Assembly: GCA_031268395.1 (NCBI GenBank)
Contig: JAIRXI010000290.1
Coordinates: 1-8,549, forward strand
From: Tannerella sp.
Lineage (GTDB): Bacteria; Bacteroidota; Bacteroidia; Bacteroidales; Tannerellaceae
Length of the DNA: 8,549 nucleotides
Direction of reading: 5' to 3'
A program made the translations under genes and the position numbers. How positions within the stretch are numbered: position 1 is the first letter of the stretch; the number at the start of each line of letters is the position of its first letter. This document shows, piece by piece, positions 1-7,768 of this stretch. The notes beneath the pieces are model-generated. The model did not search any database, had not been told where the DNA came from, and worked only from the letters and a program-made list of their open reading frames with translations.

Positions 1-48
1 CTTTGTTCAAAAATGGAATGACGGCCGTATCATTGCAGGACAAAACCG

Positions 49-993
49 TCAGTCATCCTTTTTGTCAGGAAACCGGCTTGCGTTTTTAGCTTTCTGGAAT
101 GCCACCGGCGAGAGTCCCGCATGTTTTTTGAAGAACTTGCCGAAGGTCGACTGGTCGGGGAAGTGCAGTCTGTTGGCTACTTCCTGCACACTGATGACCG
201 GCATCTTCAGCAGGCCCTTCGCTTCCACCATCAGGCCCTCCTGTATCCACAGACTGGCCGAACGGCCGCTCTCCTCCTTCAACACGAGCGAAAGGTACTG
301 TGGCGTGATACACAGTTTGTCGGCGTAGAACGAAACTTCGTGTTCCCCGGTGCAGTGTTTGGAGAGCAGTTTCAGGAAGTTGGCAAAGATTTCCTCCCTG
401 CGCGTCAGTACCGGCGAAAAGATATTTTCCTTGCGTGAGAAAAAGAAATTACCCGTGTCCAAAAAGAAAATTTTCAACGTATCGACCACAATTTCTCTAT
501 AGAATACGTGTGTCTTCTGTTTCATGCGCGTCAGCAACACTTGCAGATCGCCATACAGAGTGCGGAACTCCTCCGGCTCGAACATGCAAAACGGGGTTTT
601 CTTCAGTTGCATATAGGGAATCAGCGGCGTGCCCGAGCGCGACGACGAATGGCCGTTCTCTTCCAGCAGTGATTTGGAGAGCAGCAGCGCCCAGCACTTG
701 AAATCCTGTGTGATGTGTACCAGTTGCGCGATGTGGGTCGGCAGAATCCACAGTATCCCGTTTTCCCGCACCCGGTGTGTGATATAGTCTATCGAAAACG
801 TCATTTCGCCCTTCATGACGCCGATAAATATCAGCCCCCCGTGGCGCGCGGGCGCAGGGAAACTGATCCTGTTGGCGTCCAGCCCCGAAGGCAAGTGATC
901 AAATTCCATCAGAACCACATCGTTCTGGAAGTTCTCCAGCAACACCAGGGCGTCTTTGTATTCCTTCAAATCCCGTAATAAGTCAGCAATCAT
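49..993 (-). CDS. AraC-family transcriptional regulator
   Basis: This 314-residue protein is a cytoplasmic DNA-binding regulator of the AraC/XylS family. Residues about 40-105 look like the beta-rich, cupin-like sensing domain (for example HGGLIFIGVMKGEMTFSI). The C-terminal ~100 residues hold the two helix-turn-helix units of the family. The first is at about 219-241 (SFYADKLCITPQYLSLVLKE) and the second at about 267-289. The family signature follows at 278-301 (FPDQSTFGKFFKKHAGLSP, then VAFQK). Length is normal for the family and the gene appears intact. The start at 993 is supported by a perfect Bacteroidetes -7 box (1025-1032) about 32 bases upstream. There is no strong Shine-Dalgarno, which is usual in this phylum. 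The gene diverges from the TetR gene. Its ligand and targets cannot be read from sequence; it could control itself, the efflux operon, or genes beyond the left edge. Confidence 0.93.
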   Translation of the reverse strand: MIADLLRDLKEYKDALVLLENFQNDVVLMEFDHLPSGLDANRISFPAPARHGGLIFIGVMKGEMTFSIDYITHRVRENGILWILPTHIAQLVHITQDFKCWALLLSKSLLEENGHSSSRSGTPLIPYMQLKKTPFCMFEPEEFRTLYGDLQVLLTRMKQKTHVFYREIVVDTLKIFFLDTGNFFFSRKENIFSPVLTRREEIFANFLKLLSKHCTGEHEVSFYADKLCITPQYLSLVLKEESGRSASLWIQEGLMVEAKGLLKMPVISVQEVANRLHFPDQSTFGKFFKKHAGLSPVAFQKAKNASRFPDKKDD

Positions 994-1024
994 AATTCCG
1001 GTTCATTTTTCTGTTATGAAGAGG

Positions 1025-1032
1025 CAAAGATA
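1025..1032 (-). promoter_or_regulatory. Bacteroidetes -7 promoter element for the AraC gene
   Basis: Read on the minus strand this is TATCTTTG, an exact match to the Bacteroidetes primary-sigma -7 consensus TAnnTTTG. Transcription would start near 1018, giving a leader of about 25 bases before the ATG at 993. No clear TTTG -33 element is visible at the expected distance; that area is an A/T tract (1037-1062), which may help as an upstream element. The consensus is established knowledge; use of this site is inferred. Confidence 0.6.
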
Positions 1033-1079
1033 GGCATTTTTTTTGTCAGAGTTTTGTTTTTTACCAGTATTTTTCTTCC

Positions 1080-1101
1080 ATTCTTAAGAATAAAAGCTTT
1101 T
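1080..1101. promoter_or_regulatory. Two abutting perfect palindromes in the divergent regulatory region
   Basis: ATTCTTAAGAAT (1080-1091, 12 bp) is directly followed by AAAAGCTTTT (1092-1101, 10 bp). Each equals its own reverse complement. They lie between the minus-strand AraC promoter and the plus-strand TetR promoter. This position would suit a shared operator or protein-binding site for one of the two regulators. A binding role is inferred, since A/T-rich DNA makes short palindromes fairly common. Confidence 0.4.
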
Positions 1102-1149
1102 CGACATGTTTGTACCTTTATTTTGACCAGTTTTGTAACAGGATACACC

Positions 1150-1180
1150 TTTTCGGTCTACCTGATTCCAGCTACTTTTG
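1150..1180 (+). promoter_or_regulatory. Bacteroidetes promoter for the TetR gene
   Basis: TACTTTTG at 1173-1180 matches the -7 consensus TAnnTTTG exactly. A weak -33-like TTTT (1150-1153) lies 19 bases upstream. The predicted transcript start near 1187 leaves a leader of about 18 bases and places GGAG (1197-1200) just before the ATG at 1205. This promoter rules out the upstream in-frame TTG at 1178 as a start, because that codon lies within the -7 box. A weaker TAnnTTTA match at 1113-1120 could be a second start point. Confidence 0.6.
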
Positions 1181-1204
1181 TGGCGTAATTTTCAACGGAG
1201 ATTC

Positions 1205-1816
1205 ATGTTAAGGGAACATATAATAGAAACGGCGCTCGACTTGTTTGCCCGCTACGGGATAAAGAAAGTCAGCATGAATGACATTGCCCGGACGGCAGGC
1301 GTGTCGAAGCGGACGCTGTACGAGTTCTTCAGCGACAAGGAAACGTTACTGAAACAGGTGACGGGGGCAACCTACCTGCGCATGAGCGCGTCTTTCGGCA
1401 AAGTGGCGGAAGACACGCACACGGCGCTGGAGGCGCTGCTGCTCTTCAACGAACAGATGATGGACAAGCCCACGTGGTACTGCACCGCCTTCTATACCGA
1501 CATCAAACGTTATCCCGGAGTCTGGGAACAGATTACGGCCTACAAGCAAACGTTCCTGGATACCGTTACCCTCCTGATGAAACGGGGAATCCGCGAAGGC
1601 GTGTTCGACCCGGGCATCAATTTCGACATCGTCCGGCTGCTGATGCGGTCGCACATGAGCATGTCGCCGCCCGCCGAACTGTTTGGCGTCTTTCCGCCCG
1701 CCGACGTATACAATGCCGTTTTCCTGATCTTTGTCCGCGGCATTTGCACCGAAAACGGCCGGAAAATCCTGGAACGTTACGAGACAAGGAAACAGTCCAG
1801 AATACTGGTGCAATGA
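1205..1816 (+). CDS. TetR/AcrR-family transcriptional regulator
   Basis: This 203-residue regulator has a TetR-type DNA-binding domain at residues 1-50. The helix-turn-helix is at about 22-46 (SMNDIARTAGVSKRTLYEFF), with the typical ending FSDKETLL. Residues ~51-203 form the variable, all-helical ligand-binding and dimer domain, which shows no recognisable ligand signature. TetR proteins usually repress a neighbouring transporter operon until an effector binds. Here the gene lies 179 bp upstream of a same-strand TolC-adaptor-RND operon, so it is the likely local repressor. The ATG at 1205 was chosen because GGAG sits at 1197-1200 and a -7 box at 1173-1180, and because the first residues (MLREHIIETALDLFARYG) are the normal start of the TetR helix 1. 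The reading frame runs open further upstream only through a TTG. Gene intact; family call firm, target inferred. Confidence 0.93.
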   Translation: MLREHIIETALDLFARYGIKKVSMNDIARTAGVSKRTLYEFFSDKETLLKQVTGATYLRMSASFGKVAEDTHTALEALLLFNEQMMDKPTWYCTAFYTDIKRYPGVWEQITAYKQTFLDTVTLLMKRGIREGVFDPGINFDIVRLLMRSHMSMSPPAELFGVFPPADVYNAVFLIFVRGICTENGRKILERYETRKQSRILVQ

Positions 1817-1886
1817 AAAGCGGGCATTCTTTGTCCGTTCTTTCGGGCGTTTCGTCGGGAAAAAAGGCTGACTTGGTCGATCGCAC

Positions 1887-1918
1887 ATTGCAGGGAACAG
1901 GCATGGCATCTACCTTTG
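1887..1918 (+). promoter_or_regulatory. Bacteroidetes promoter for the efflux operon
   Basis: TACCTTTG at 1911-1918 matches the -7 consensus exactly. ATTG at 1887-1890, a 3-of-4 match to the -33 element TTTG, lies 20 bases upstream, which is normal spacing. Transcription would start near 1925, leaving a leader of about 70 bases before the channel gene at 1996. This gives the efflux genes their own promoter, although read-through from TetR is also possible because no clear terminator follows TetR. Confidence 0.65.
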
Positions 1919-1930
1919 TCGCAAAAAAAC

Positions 1931-1945
1931 GGGAAAGCGTTTCCC
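1931..1945. promoter_or_regulatory. Candidate operator dyad GGGAAA-GCG-TTTCCC
   Basis: This is a perfect inverted repeat with 6-bp arms and a 3-bp centre. It lies about 12 bases downstream of the -7 box, just past the predicted transcript start. A bound repressor there would block initiation or early elongation. TetR proteins bind such dyads as dimers, so the upstream TetR product is the natural candidate. I do not see the same dyad before the TetR or AraC genes, so TetR autoregulation through this site is not evident. Function is inferred from shape and position. Confidence 0.5.
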
Positions 1946-1995
1946 CGGATTTGAATGAACGAATGTAGCAAGTATAATATGAATAAAAAAGGAAT

Positions 1996-3531
1996 ATGAA
2001 ACGATTGGTAAACGGAAAAACGGCAGGTATGGCCGGTATGATGTTCTTCTTCTGCGCTTCGGTATCCGCCGCGGGAGCCGGAACGGATTCGCTGCGCACG
2101 GTGCAGGACACGCTGACGCTCCGGCTGGAGCAGGCCATTGACATAGCCCTGAGCGAAAGCCCGTCCGTGCGTGTGGCCGACTTGGAGATCGAAAAGAAAA
2201 GGTATGCAAAGAAATCCGGCGAATCGGCTCTCTATCCGCAGATCGACGCCGTCGGGCAGTACAGCCGGACGCTCAAGAAACAGGTAATGTATATGGACGA
2301 CGCGTTCGACTTCAACGCCATGCTCTCGCCCATTGTGGAGCCGCTGGTCAAGGGCGCGGAGCAGACGCTGGCCGAAACCACGCCCGGATATGCGCCGGGC
2401 ACGTTTGCACGGAACGTCGCCGCCAACACGCCCCCGCCGGTCGACCAGGGCGACCAGGGAATCGCCGTCGGACGCGACAACAACTGGACGGGCGGATTCA
2501 ATGTCAACTGGGCGGTCGTAGCGCCGGCGCTGTGGAAAAGCCTGGAAATATCGAGCCTGGACGTCGAAGTGGCCGTCGAAAGCGCCCGGTCGTCCAAAAT
2601 CAACATGGTCAATGCCGTCCGCAAGGCCTACTACGGCGTGCTGCTGGCCATGGACGCGCGCAGGGTGTTGCAGGAGAGTTATGACAATGCCATCCTGAGC
2701 CATACCAATATCCGGGACAAGTTTCAGCAGGGACTGGTTTCCGAATTTGACCTGATACGGGCAGACGTGAACGTCAAAAACATCAAGCCCGACCTGATTC
2801 AGGCGGAGAATGCCTGCAACCTCGCCACGCTCTCGCTCAAGGCGCTGATGGGCATCGACATCGACCGGCCCGTTGCCGTGGAAGGCAGCCTGCTGGACTA
2901 CGAGGCCGGCCTCTACGCCGAACTCGTAAAGATCGACACGTCGCTGACGCACAACTCCGACCTGCGGCAGTTCGACCTGCAGAGCGAACAGCTGCAAAAG
3001 TCGCTGGAACTCTACCGGGCGCAGTATTATCCCGTAATCGCCATCACGGGCAACTACATGTACATGTCTATGAACAACGATTTCAAGTTCGGAGACTACC
3101 GCTGGAATCCCTATTCGACCATCGGGCTGAGTATTTCCATCCCGCTGTTCGACGGATTCAAAAGGCGGAACGACGTCCGCCAGACCAAAGTCTCGCTGGA
3201 ACAGATGAAATGGCGGCGCGAAGACATCGTCCGCAACCTCAAGCTGGCCATAGATAACAATATCAACAACATGACCAACTACGTCGAACAGGTGATTTCG
3301 ACCCGGGACGTCGTAGTGCAGGCACACAAGGGATACGAAATTTCCCGCAAGCTCTACGACACGGGCATGGGCACGCTGCTCGACGTAAACAACGCCCAGC
3401 TGGGCCTCACGCAGGCCAGCCTGGCTTTCAACCAGGCCATCTACAATTTCCTGGTCTCGAAAGCCGACCTGGACAAGACGCTGGGCATGAATCCCGACCA
3501 TCCGGTAACGGAACAGGCGTACCTCAAGTAA
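1996..3531 (+). CDS. TolC-family outer-membrane efflux channel
   Basis: This 511-residue protein is the outer-membrane duct of a tripartite efflux pump. Residues 1-25 form a Sec signal peptide (hydrophobic GMMFFFCASVSA with a likely cut after VSA). No lipobox is present, so it should not be lipidated, unlike many OprM-type channels. The mature part has the two-fold TolC repeat. The first half includes LEQAIDIALSESPSVRVADL (44-63) and FQQGLVSEFDLIRADV (243-258). The second half contains SIPLFDGFKRRND (381-393) and the matching YDTGMGTLLDVNNAQLGLTQA (454-474). Residues ~100-165 form an insert rich in Pro, Gly and Ala before the strand GGFNVNWAVVAP; it probably lies in or beside an extracellular loop. 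Start: ATG after AAAAAAGGAAT, the only start that keeps the whole signal peptide. It is the first gene of the operon; the adaptor follows after 37 bp. Confidence 0.93.
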   Translation: MKRLVNGKTAGMAGMMFFFCASVSAAGAGTDSLRTVQDTLTLRLEQAIDIALSESPSVRVADLEIEKKRYAKKSGESALYPQIDAVGQYSRTLKKQVMYMDDAFDFNAMLSPIVEPLVKGAEQTLAETTPGYAPGTFARNVAANTPPPVDQGDQGIAVGRDNNWTGGFNVNWAVVAPALWKSLEISSLDVEVAVESARSSKINMVNAVRKAYYGVLLAMDARRVLQESYDNAILSHTNIRDKFQQGLVSEFDLIRADVNVKNIKPDLIQAENACNLATLSLKALMGIDIDRPVAVEGSLLDYEAGLYAELVKIDTSLTHNSDLRQFDLQSEQLQKSLELYRAQYYPVIAITGNYMYMSMNNDFKFGDYRWNPYSTIGLSISIPLFDGFKRRNDVRQTKVSLEQMKWRREDIVRNLKLAIDNNINNMTNYVEQVISTRDVVVQAHKGYEISRKLYDTGMGTLLDVNNAQLGLTQASLAFNQAIYNFLVSKADLDKTLGMNPDHPVTEQAYLK

Positions 3532-3568
3532 AGCAGTTCAAATCAGTTATATCAACAGGAATGAATAT

Positions 3569-4585
3569 ATGAAAACGATGAATTTATTCAAAGGAATGGT
3601 TCTTTTCGCAGGATGCGCCCTGACCGCCTGCGGAGGGACGCAGCAGGAAGCTGCCAAAGAACCGGCAAAGGTAAAGGTCAGTACGACCGTTGCGCAGTTG
3701 CAAACCGTGGACGATATCTCCACCTACACCGGCAACGTGCAGGCGGACGTCATCAACCACATCACGCCGACCATGCCGGGGCGTATCGAAAAGATTTTTG
3801 CGGAGATCGGCGACCGCGTGACCCGGGGGCAGTTGCTGGTACAGATGGAATCCTCCAGCCTGCAGCAGCAGACCACGCAGCTGGCTAACCTGGAACGGGA
3901 TTACAACCGCTACAGCGAACTGCTGAAAGTCGGCGGCATTGCCCAGCAGCAGGTCGACCAGATCAAAACGCAGATCGACGTCCTGAAAACGGTCATCCAG
4001 AACCTGCAGGACAATACGCAACTGCGCAGCCCCATCAACGGGGTGGTCACGGCACGCAACTACGACAACGGCAATGTCTTTGCCCAGCTGCCCATCCTGA
4101 CCGTGCAGCAGCTGAACCTCCTGAAAGTGATCGTCAACGTTTCGGAATCCTATTTCACCCGGGTGAAGGTCGGGATGCCGGTGCGCATCCGCCTGGACGT
4201 CTACGGCGACGAGGAGTTCACGGGCAAAGTCAGCCTGATCTATCCGACCGTCGACGCGGCAAGCCATACGTTCGGCGTGGAAGTGATGATTGACAACCGC
4301 AACATGAAGGTGCGGCCGGGAATGTATGCCCGCGTCCTGCTGAACTTCGGCGCCAGCCAGAGCGTGGTGGTTCCCGATCTGGCCGTACAGAAACAGGCCG
4401 GCGCCAACGACAAGTATGTCTATGTGGTGAAAAACGGCGTGGCGGAGTACCGGAAGGTCGAACCGGGACAGCGCCTGGATACGCATTACGAACTCCGTTC
4501 GGGCGTTGCCGCGGGCGAGGAGGTGGTCACGGCCGGCCATGCCCGCCTGATTGACGGCTCGCCTGTTGAAATAATCAGGGAATAA
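3569..4585 (+). CDS. RND efflux periplasmic adaptor (membrane fusion protein), lipoprotein
   Basis: This 338-residue adaptor links the inner-membrane pump to the TolC-type channel in the periplasm. It has a lipoprotein signal: hydrophobic FKGMVLFAGCA followed by lipobox LTAC, with lipidated Cys21. Domains in order: beta-barrel strand and first lipoyl half (~44-93, including MPGRIEKIFAEIGDRVTRGQLLVQM); a short alpha-hairpin coiled coil (~94-150, Gln- and Leu-rich); second lipoyl half (~151-190, LRSPINGVVTARNYDNGNVF); beta-barrel (~186-262, VGMPVRIRLDVYGDEEFTGKV); and a membrane-proximal domain to the C terminus (VVVPDLAVQKQAG...YVYVVKNGVAEYRKVEPG). The hairpin is short compared with AcrA-type adaptors. 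The ATG at 3569 follows AGGAA (3557-3561) at suitable spacing and gives the full signal peptide. It sits between channel and pump genes, as usual for these operons. Confidence 0.94.
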   Translation: MKTMNLFKGMVLFAGCALTACGGTQQEAAKEPAKVKVSTTVAQLQTVDDISTYTGNVQADVINHITPTMPGRIEKIFAEIGDRVTRGQLLVQMESSSLQQQTTQLANLERDYNRYSELLKVGGIAQQQVDQIKTQIDVLKTVIQNLQDNTQLRSPINGVVTARNYDNGNVFAQLPILTVQQLNLLKVIVNVSESYFTRVKVGMPVRIRLDVYGDEEFTGKVSLIYPTVDAASHTFGVEVMIDNRNMKVRPGMYARVLLNFGASQSVVVPDLAVQKQAGANDKYVYVVKNGVAEYRKVEPGQRLDTHYELRSGVAAGEEVVTAGHARLIDGSPVEIIRE

Positions 4586-4633
4586 CCGGATGACCGTTTT
4601 TTTGAATCGATCACCCTTTAGCAAGTTATACGC

Positions 4634-7600
4634 ATGAGTTTATATGAAACCGCGGTACGGAAACCCATTTCCACCGCACTGATATTTATTGGCATCGCCA
4701 TCATCGGCCTGTTTTCGTTCACCCGGCTGCCGATCGACCTGTTTCCCGACATGGAGGCCAACACGCTGAGCGTCATCACGGCCTATCCGGGTGCCAGTGC
4801 GTCGGACATCGAGACAAACGTCACCCGCCCGATGGAGGACATCCTCAACACAGTCGAGAACCTGAAGGAGATCACTTCGCAGTCGAAAGACAACATGTCC
4901 ATCGTCACGCTCGAATTTGATTACGGCGAGGATATAGACCTGGCGACCAACGACGTGCGCGACAAGATTGAAATGATACGCTCGTCGCTGCCCGACGCCG
5001 TGACCAACCCGATCATCTTCAAGTTCAGCATGGACATGATCCCAGTGGTCATGTATTCGGCCACGGCGAAGGAAAGCGTCAACGCCCTGTACAAGATACT
5101 GGACGAGAAGATCGCCAATCCGCTGAACCGTGTGGAGGGCGTGGGCACCGTGTCGGTCATGGGCGCGCCGCAGCGCCAGATACAGGTCAACGTGTCGCCC
5201 GAAAAACTGGAAGCCTACCAGCTGACGGTCGAGCAGATCGCCAGCATCATCCAGGCGGAGAACCTGAACATCCCCGCCGGCAGTTTCGACATCGGCACGG
5301 AGACCTACGCCCTGCGCATCGAAGGCGAGTTCAAGGCCAGCGAACAGCTGCTCGCCGTTGTGCTCGGAAGCCGCGGCGGACGAAACGTCTACCTGCGTGA
5401 TGTGGCTACGGTCAGCGACACGATCGAAAGCCGCGTGCAGGAATCCTACACCAACGCGGTAAAAGGCGCCATGGTCATGGTGCAGAAACAGTCCGGCTCC
5501 AATACCGTGGCTATTGCCAACAAGGTGAACGCGCTCATACCCGAACTGCAGAAAACGCTACCGCCCGACATACAGCTCTCCCTGATTATGGACTCGTCGG
5601 ACTTCATCCGCCACTCCATTGATTCGCTCACCGAAACGATCCTGCTGGCCATCATCTTCGTGGTGTTCGTGGTACTGTTCTTCCTCGGACGCTGGCGGGC
5701 GACCTTCATCGTCGCGCTGGCCATTCCGATCTCCCTGATAGCCTCGTTCATCTATCTGATGCTGACGGGGAGCAGCCTCAATATCATCTCCCTCTCGTCG
5801 CTGACGATTGCCATCGGACTGGTGGTGGACGACACCATCGTGGTGCTCGAAAACGTGACGAAGCACATCGAGCGGGGCAGCTCGCCCAAGCAGGCGGCCA
5901 TCTATGCCACCAACGAGGTGGGCGTGGCCGTGATCGCCTCGACGCTGACCATCGTGGCCGTCTTCCTCCCGCTGACGATGACTACCGGCCTGGCCGGCGT
6001 CATGTTCGGCGAACTGGGGTGGATGGTGACGATCATGATCACGATGTCTGTGGTGGTAGCCCTCTCGCTCACGCCCATGCTCTGCTCGCAGATGCTGCGC
6101 CTGACCAACACGCAGGGACGCGCCTTCGACCGCCTCTACGAACCGGTCAAACGCATGCTCGACCGCCTCGACATCGCCTATGGACGCCTGGTCAACCTGT
6201 GTGTGCGCCACCGCTGGAAAACCCTGCTCGTCTGTTTCGGCGTCTTTTTCGTCATCATGGCCTTTGCCGTCGGCCGGATGAAGTTCGACTTCATGCCGGC
6301 GTCCGACAACAGCATGATTACGGCCGAAATCTACCTGCCGACCGGCACGCGCATGGAAGTGGCCCGCGCCACGGCCCTGAAGATCGACATCCTGATACGG
6401 GAGAAATACCCGGAGGTGAAAACGCGTTCGTTCGACGTCGGGCAGGCGGATGAGGACAATACCTTCGCCGCCATGCAGAACAACGCCACCAACCTGATTT
6501 CCTTCTGGATGCGCTGCACGGAACGCAACGAGCGCGACCGCTCCATCTATGACATTGCCGACGGCCTGCGCAAAGATCTCGACAACATGCCCGAACTCTA
6601 CAAATACGTGGTCTCGCCCGGCGGAGGCGGTGGACTCATGGGTACGGGCGCCAGCGATCTGGAAATGGAAATCTACGGCTACGACCTGGCTACGACCGAT
6701 GCCGTGGCGGCCGAGATGAAAGCGCGCCTGGCCTCGGTCGACGGACTGCGCGACATCATCATCACGCGGCAGGACTATCGCATGGAATATCAGATTGATT
6801 TCGACCGCGAGAAACTGGCGGAAAACGGACTGAACTCCGCCACGGTTGCCGGTTTCGTGCGCAACCGCATCAATGGAACCTTCACCTCCAAGTACCGCGA
6901 AGACGGCGACGAGTACGACATTGTCGTGCGCTACGACGAGAAATACCGCCAGTCGCTGGCAGAAATCGAAAACATCCTGGTGTACAACAGCACCGGCGTG
7001 CCGATTCGCGTCCGCGAACTGGGGAAAGTGGTCGAACGGTATACGCTGCCGCAGATCGACCGGCAAAACCGCGAACGGGTGAACACGGTGCAGGGCACGC
7101 TCTACAATGCGGCGCTGAGCGACGTGGTGGCCGGGGCCGAGCGAGTGATCGCCGAGATGCGCGCCGACGGGAAACTGCCGTCCGAGATCGGCGTCCAGAT
7201 CGGCGGGTCGAGCGAAGACCAGCAGGATACCAACCGCGACCTGGGACTGCTGATGGTGCTCTGCGTCCTGCTGGTATACATTGTGATGGCGGCGCAGTTC
7301 GAATCGCTTACCTATCCGTTCATCATCGTCCTGTCGCTCACGTTCGGACTGGCCGGCGTCTTCCTCGGACTGACGCTGACCGGCAAGCCCGTCAGCCTGA
7401 TGACGATGGTGGGCATCGTGATGCTGATCGGCATTGTCGTCAAAAACGGCATCGTGTTCATCGACTACGCCAACCTCAACCGCGAGCGGGGCATGTCGAT
7501 CGACCGGGCGATCATCTCTGCCGGGCGTTCGCGTCTGCGTCCGATCCTGATGACCACCGCCACGACGGTGCTCGGCATGATCCCCATGGCCATACCGCGC

Positions 7601-7768
7601 GGCACGGGTTCGGAGATGTGGCAGCCGATGGGTATCGCCATCGTCTTCGGGCTGTCGTTCGCCACGCTCCTGACGCTCCTCTACGTGCCGGCGCTCTATT
7701 CCATCTTCGGCGCCAGCGGCATACTGCGCAAACGGAAAAAATACAGAAAACTATACAGACAGAGATGA
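4634..7768 (+). CDS. RND-family efflux pump inner-membrane subunit (HAE-type)
   Basis: This 1044-residue protein is a proton-driven RND exporter, of normal family length. Layout: TM1 (~12-29); a large periplasmic loop (~31-330); TM2-6 (~335-483); an amphipathic linker; TM7 (~529-547); a second large loop (~550-868); and TM8-12 (~870-1025). Proton-relay residues match AcrB-type pumps: Asp399-Asp400 in TM4 (GLVVDDTIVVLEN), Lys937 in TM10 (IVVKNGIVFIDYAN), and Arg969 with Thr974/975 in TM11 (RLRPILMTTATT). The Asp pair argues for hydrophobe/drug export rather than the metal (CusA-like) group. A Gly-rich segment PGGGGGLMGTG lies at 662-672. The extreme C terminus is very basic (LRKRKKYRKLYRQR, 1031-1044) and should face the cytosol. 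No clear Shine-Dalgarno precedes the ATG at 4634, but the residues MSLYETAVRKPIS are the usual RND N terminus. The stop overlaps the next gene. Confidence 0.96.
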   Translation: MSLYETAVRKPISTALIFIGIAIIGLFSFTRLPIDLFPDMEANTLSVITAYPGASASDIETNVTRPMEDILNTVENLKEITSQSKDNMSIVTLEFDYGEDIDLATNDVRDKIEMIRSSLPDAVTNPIIFKFSMDMIPVVMYSATAKESVNALYKILDEKIANPLNRVEGVGTVSVMGAPQRQIQVNVSPEKLEAYQLTVEQIASIIQAENLNIPAGSFDIGTETYALRIEGEFKASEQLLAVVLGSRGGRNVYLRDVATVSDTIESRVQESYTNAVKGAMVMVQKQSGSNTVAIANKVNALIPELQKTLPPDIQLSLIMDSSDFIRHSIDSLTETILLAIIFVVFVVLFFLGRWRATFIVALAIPISLIASFIYLMLTGSSLNIISLSSLTIAIGLVVDDTIVVLENVTKHIERGSSPKQAAIYATNEVGVAVIASTLTIVAVFLPLTMTTGLAGVMFGELGWMVTIMITMSVVVALSLTPMLCSQMLRLTNTQGRAFDRLYEPVKRMLDRLDIAYGRLVNLCVRHRWKTLLVCFGVFFVIMAFAVGRMKFDFMPASDNSMITAEIYLPTGTRMEVARATALKIDILIREKYPEVKTRSFDVGQADEDNTFAAMQNNATNLISFWMRCTERNERDRSIYDIADGLRKDLDNMPELYKYVVSPGGGGGLMGTGASDLEMEIYGYDLATTDAVAAEMKARLASVDGLRDIIITRQDYRMEYQIDFDREKLAENGLNSATVAGFVRNRINGTFTSKYREDGDEYDIVVRYDEKYRQSLAEIENILVYNSTGVPIRVRELGKVVERYTLPQIDRQNRERVNTVQGTLYNAALSDVVAGAERVIAEMRADGKLPSEIGVQIGGSSEDQQDTNRDLGLLMVLCVLLVYIVMAAQFESLTYPFIIVLSLTFGLAGVFLGLTLTGKPVSLMTMVGIVMLIGIVVKNGIVFIDYANLNRERGMSIDRAIISAGRSRLRPILMTTATTVLGMIPMAIPRGTGSEMWQPMGIAIVFGLSFATLLTLLYVPALYSIFGASGILRKRKKYRKLYRQR

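Noticed and set aside
17..34. AATGA...TCATT weak stem downstream of the AraC gene, followed on the minus strand by a short T-run
   Set aside because: The stem has only 5 bp and is AT-rich; too weak to call a terminator, and the region is cut by the window edge.
1178..1204. TTG start giving a TetR protein nine residues longer
   Set aside because: The TTG lies within the -7 promoter box (1173-1180), so it would not be in the transcript. The ATG at 1205 has a GGAG and fits the family N terminus.
1951..1978. TTGAAT and TATAAT with 16-base spacing, resembling an E. coli-type promoter upstream of the channel gene
   Set aside because: The Bacteroidetes primary sigma factor uses TTTG/TAnnTTTG, and an exact match of that kind lies just upstream at 1911-1918. 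The E. coli-like match is probably chance in A/T-rich leader sequence.
1777..3501. A 574-codon open frame on the minus strand opposite the channel gene
   Set aside because: It lies antisense to a clear TolC-family gene. It reads as Val/Asp/His/Arg-rich sequence without recognisable domains, the usual product of GC-rich codon bias on the other strand.
3584..4624. A 346-codon minus-strand open frame opposite the adaptor gene
   Set aside because: Antisense shadow of the adaptor, with the same His/Val/Asp bias and no promoter or family resemblance.
5558..7066. A 502-codon minus-strand open frame opposite the pump gene
   Set aside because: Very His/Asp/Arg-rich with no domain pattern, and fully inside a well-supported RND gene; an antisense shadow.
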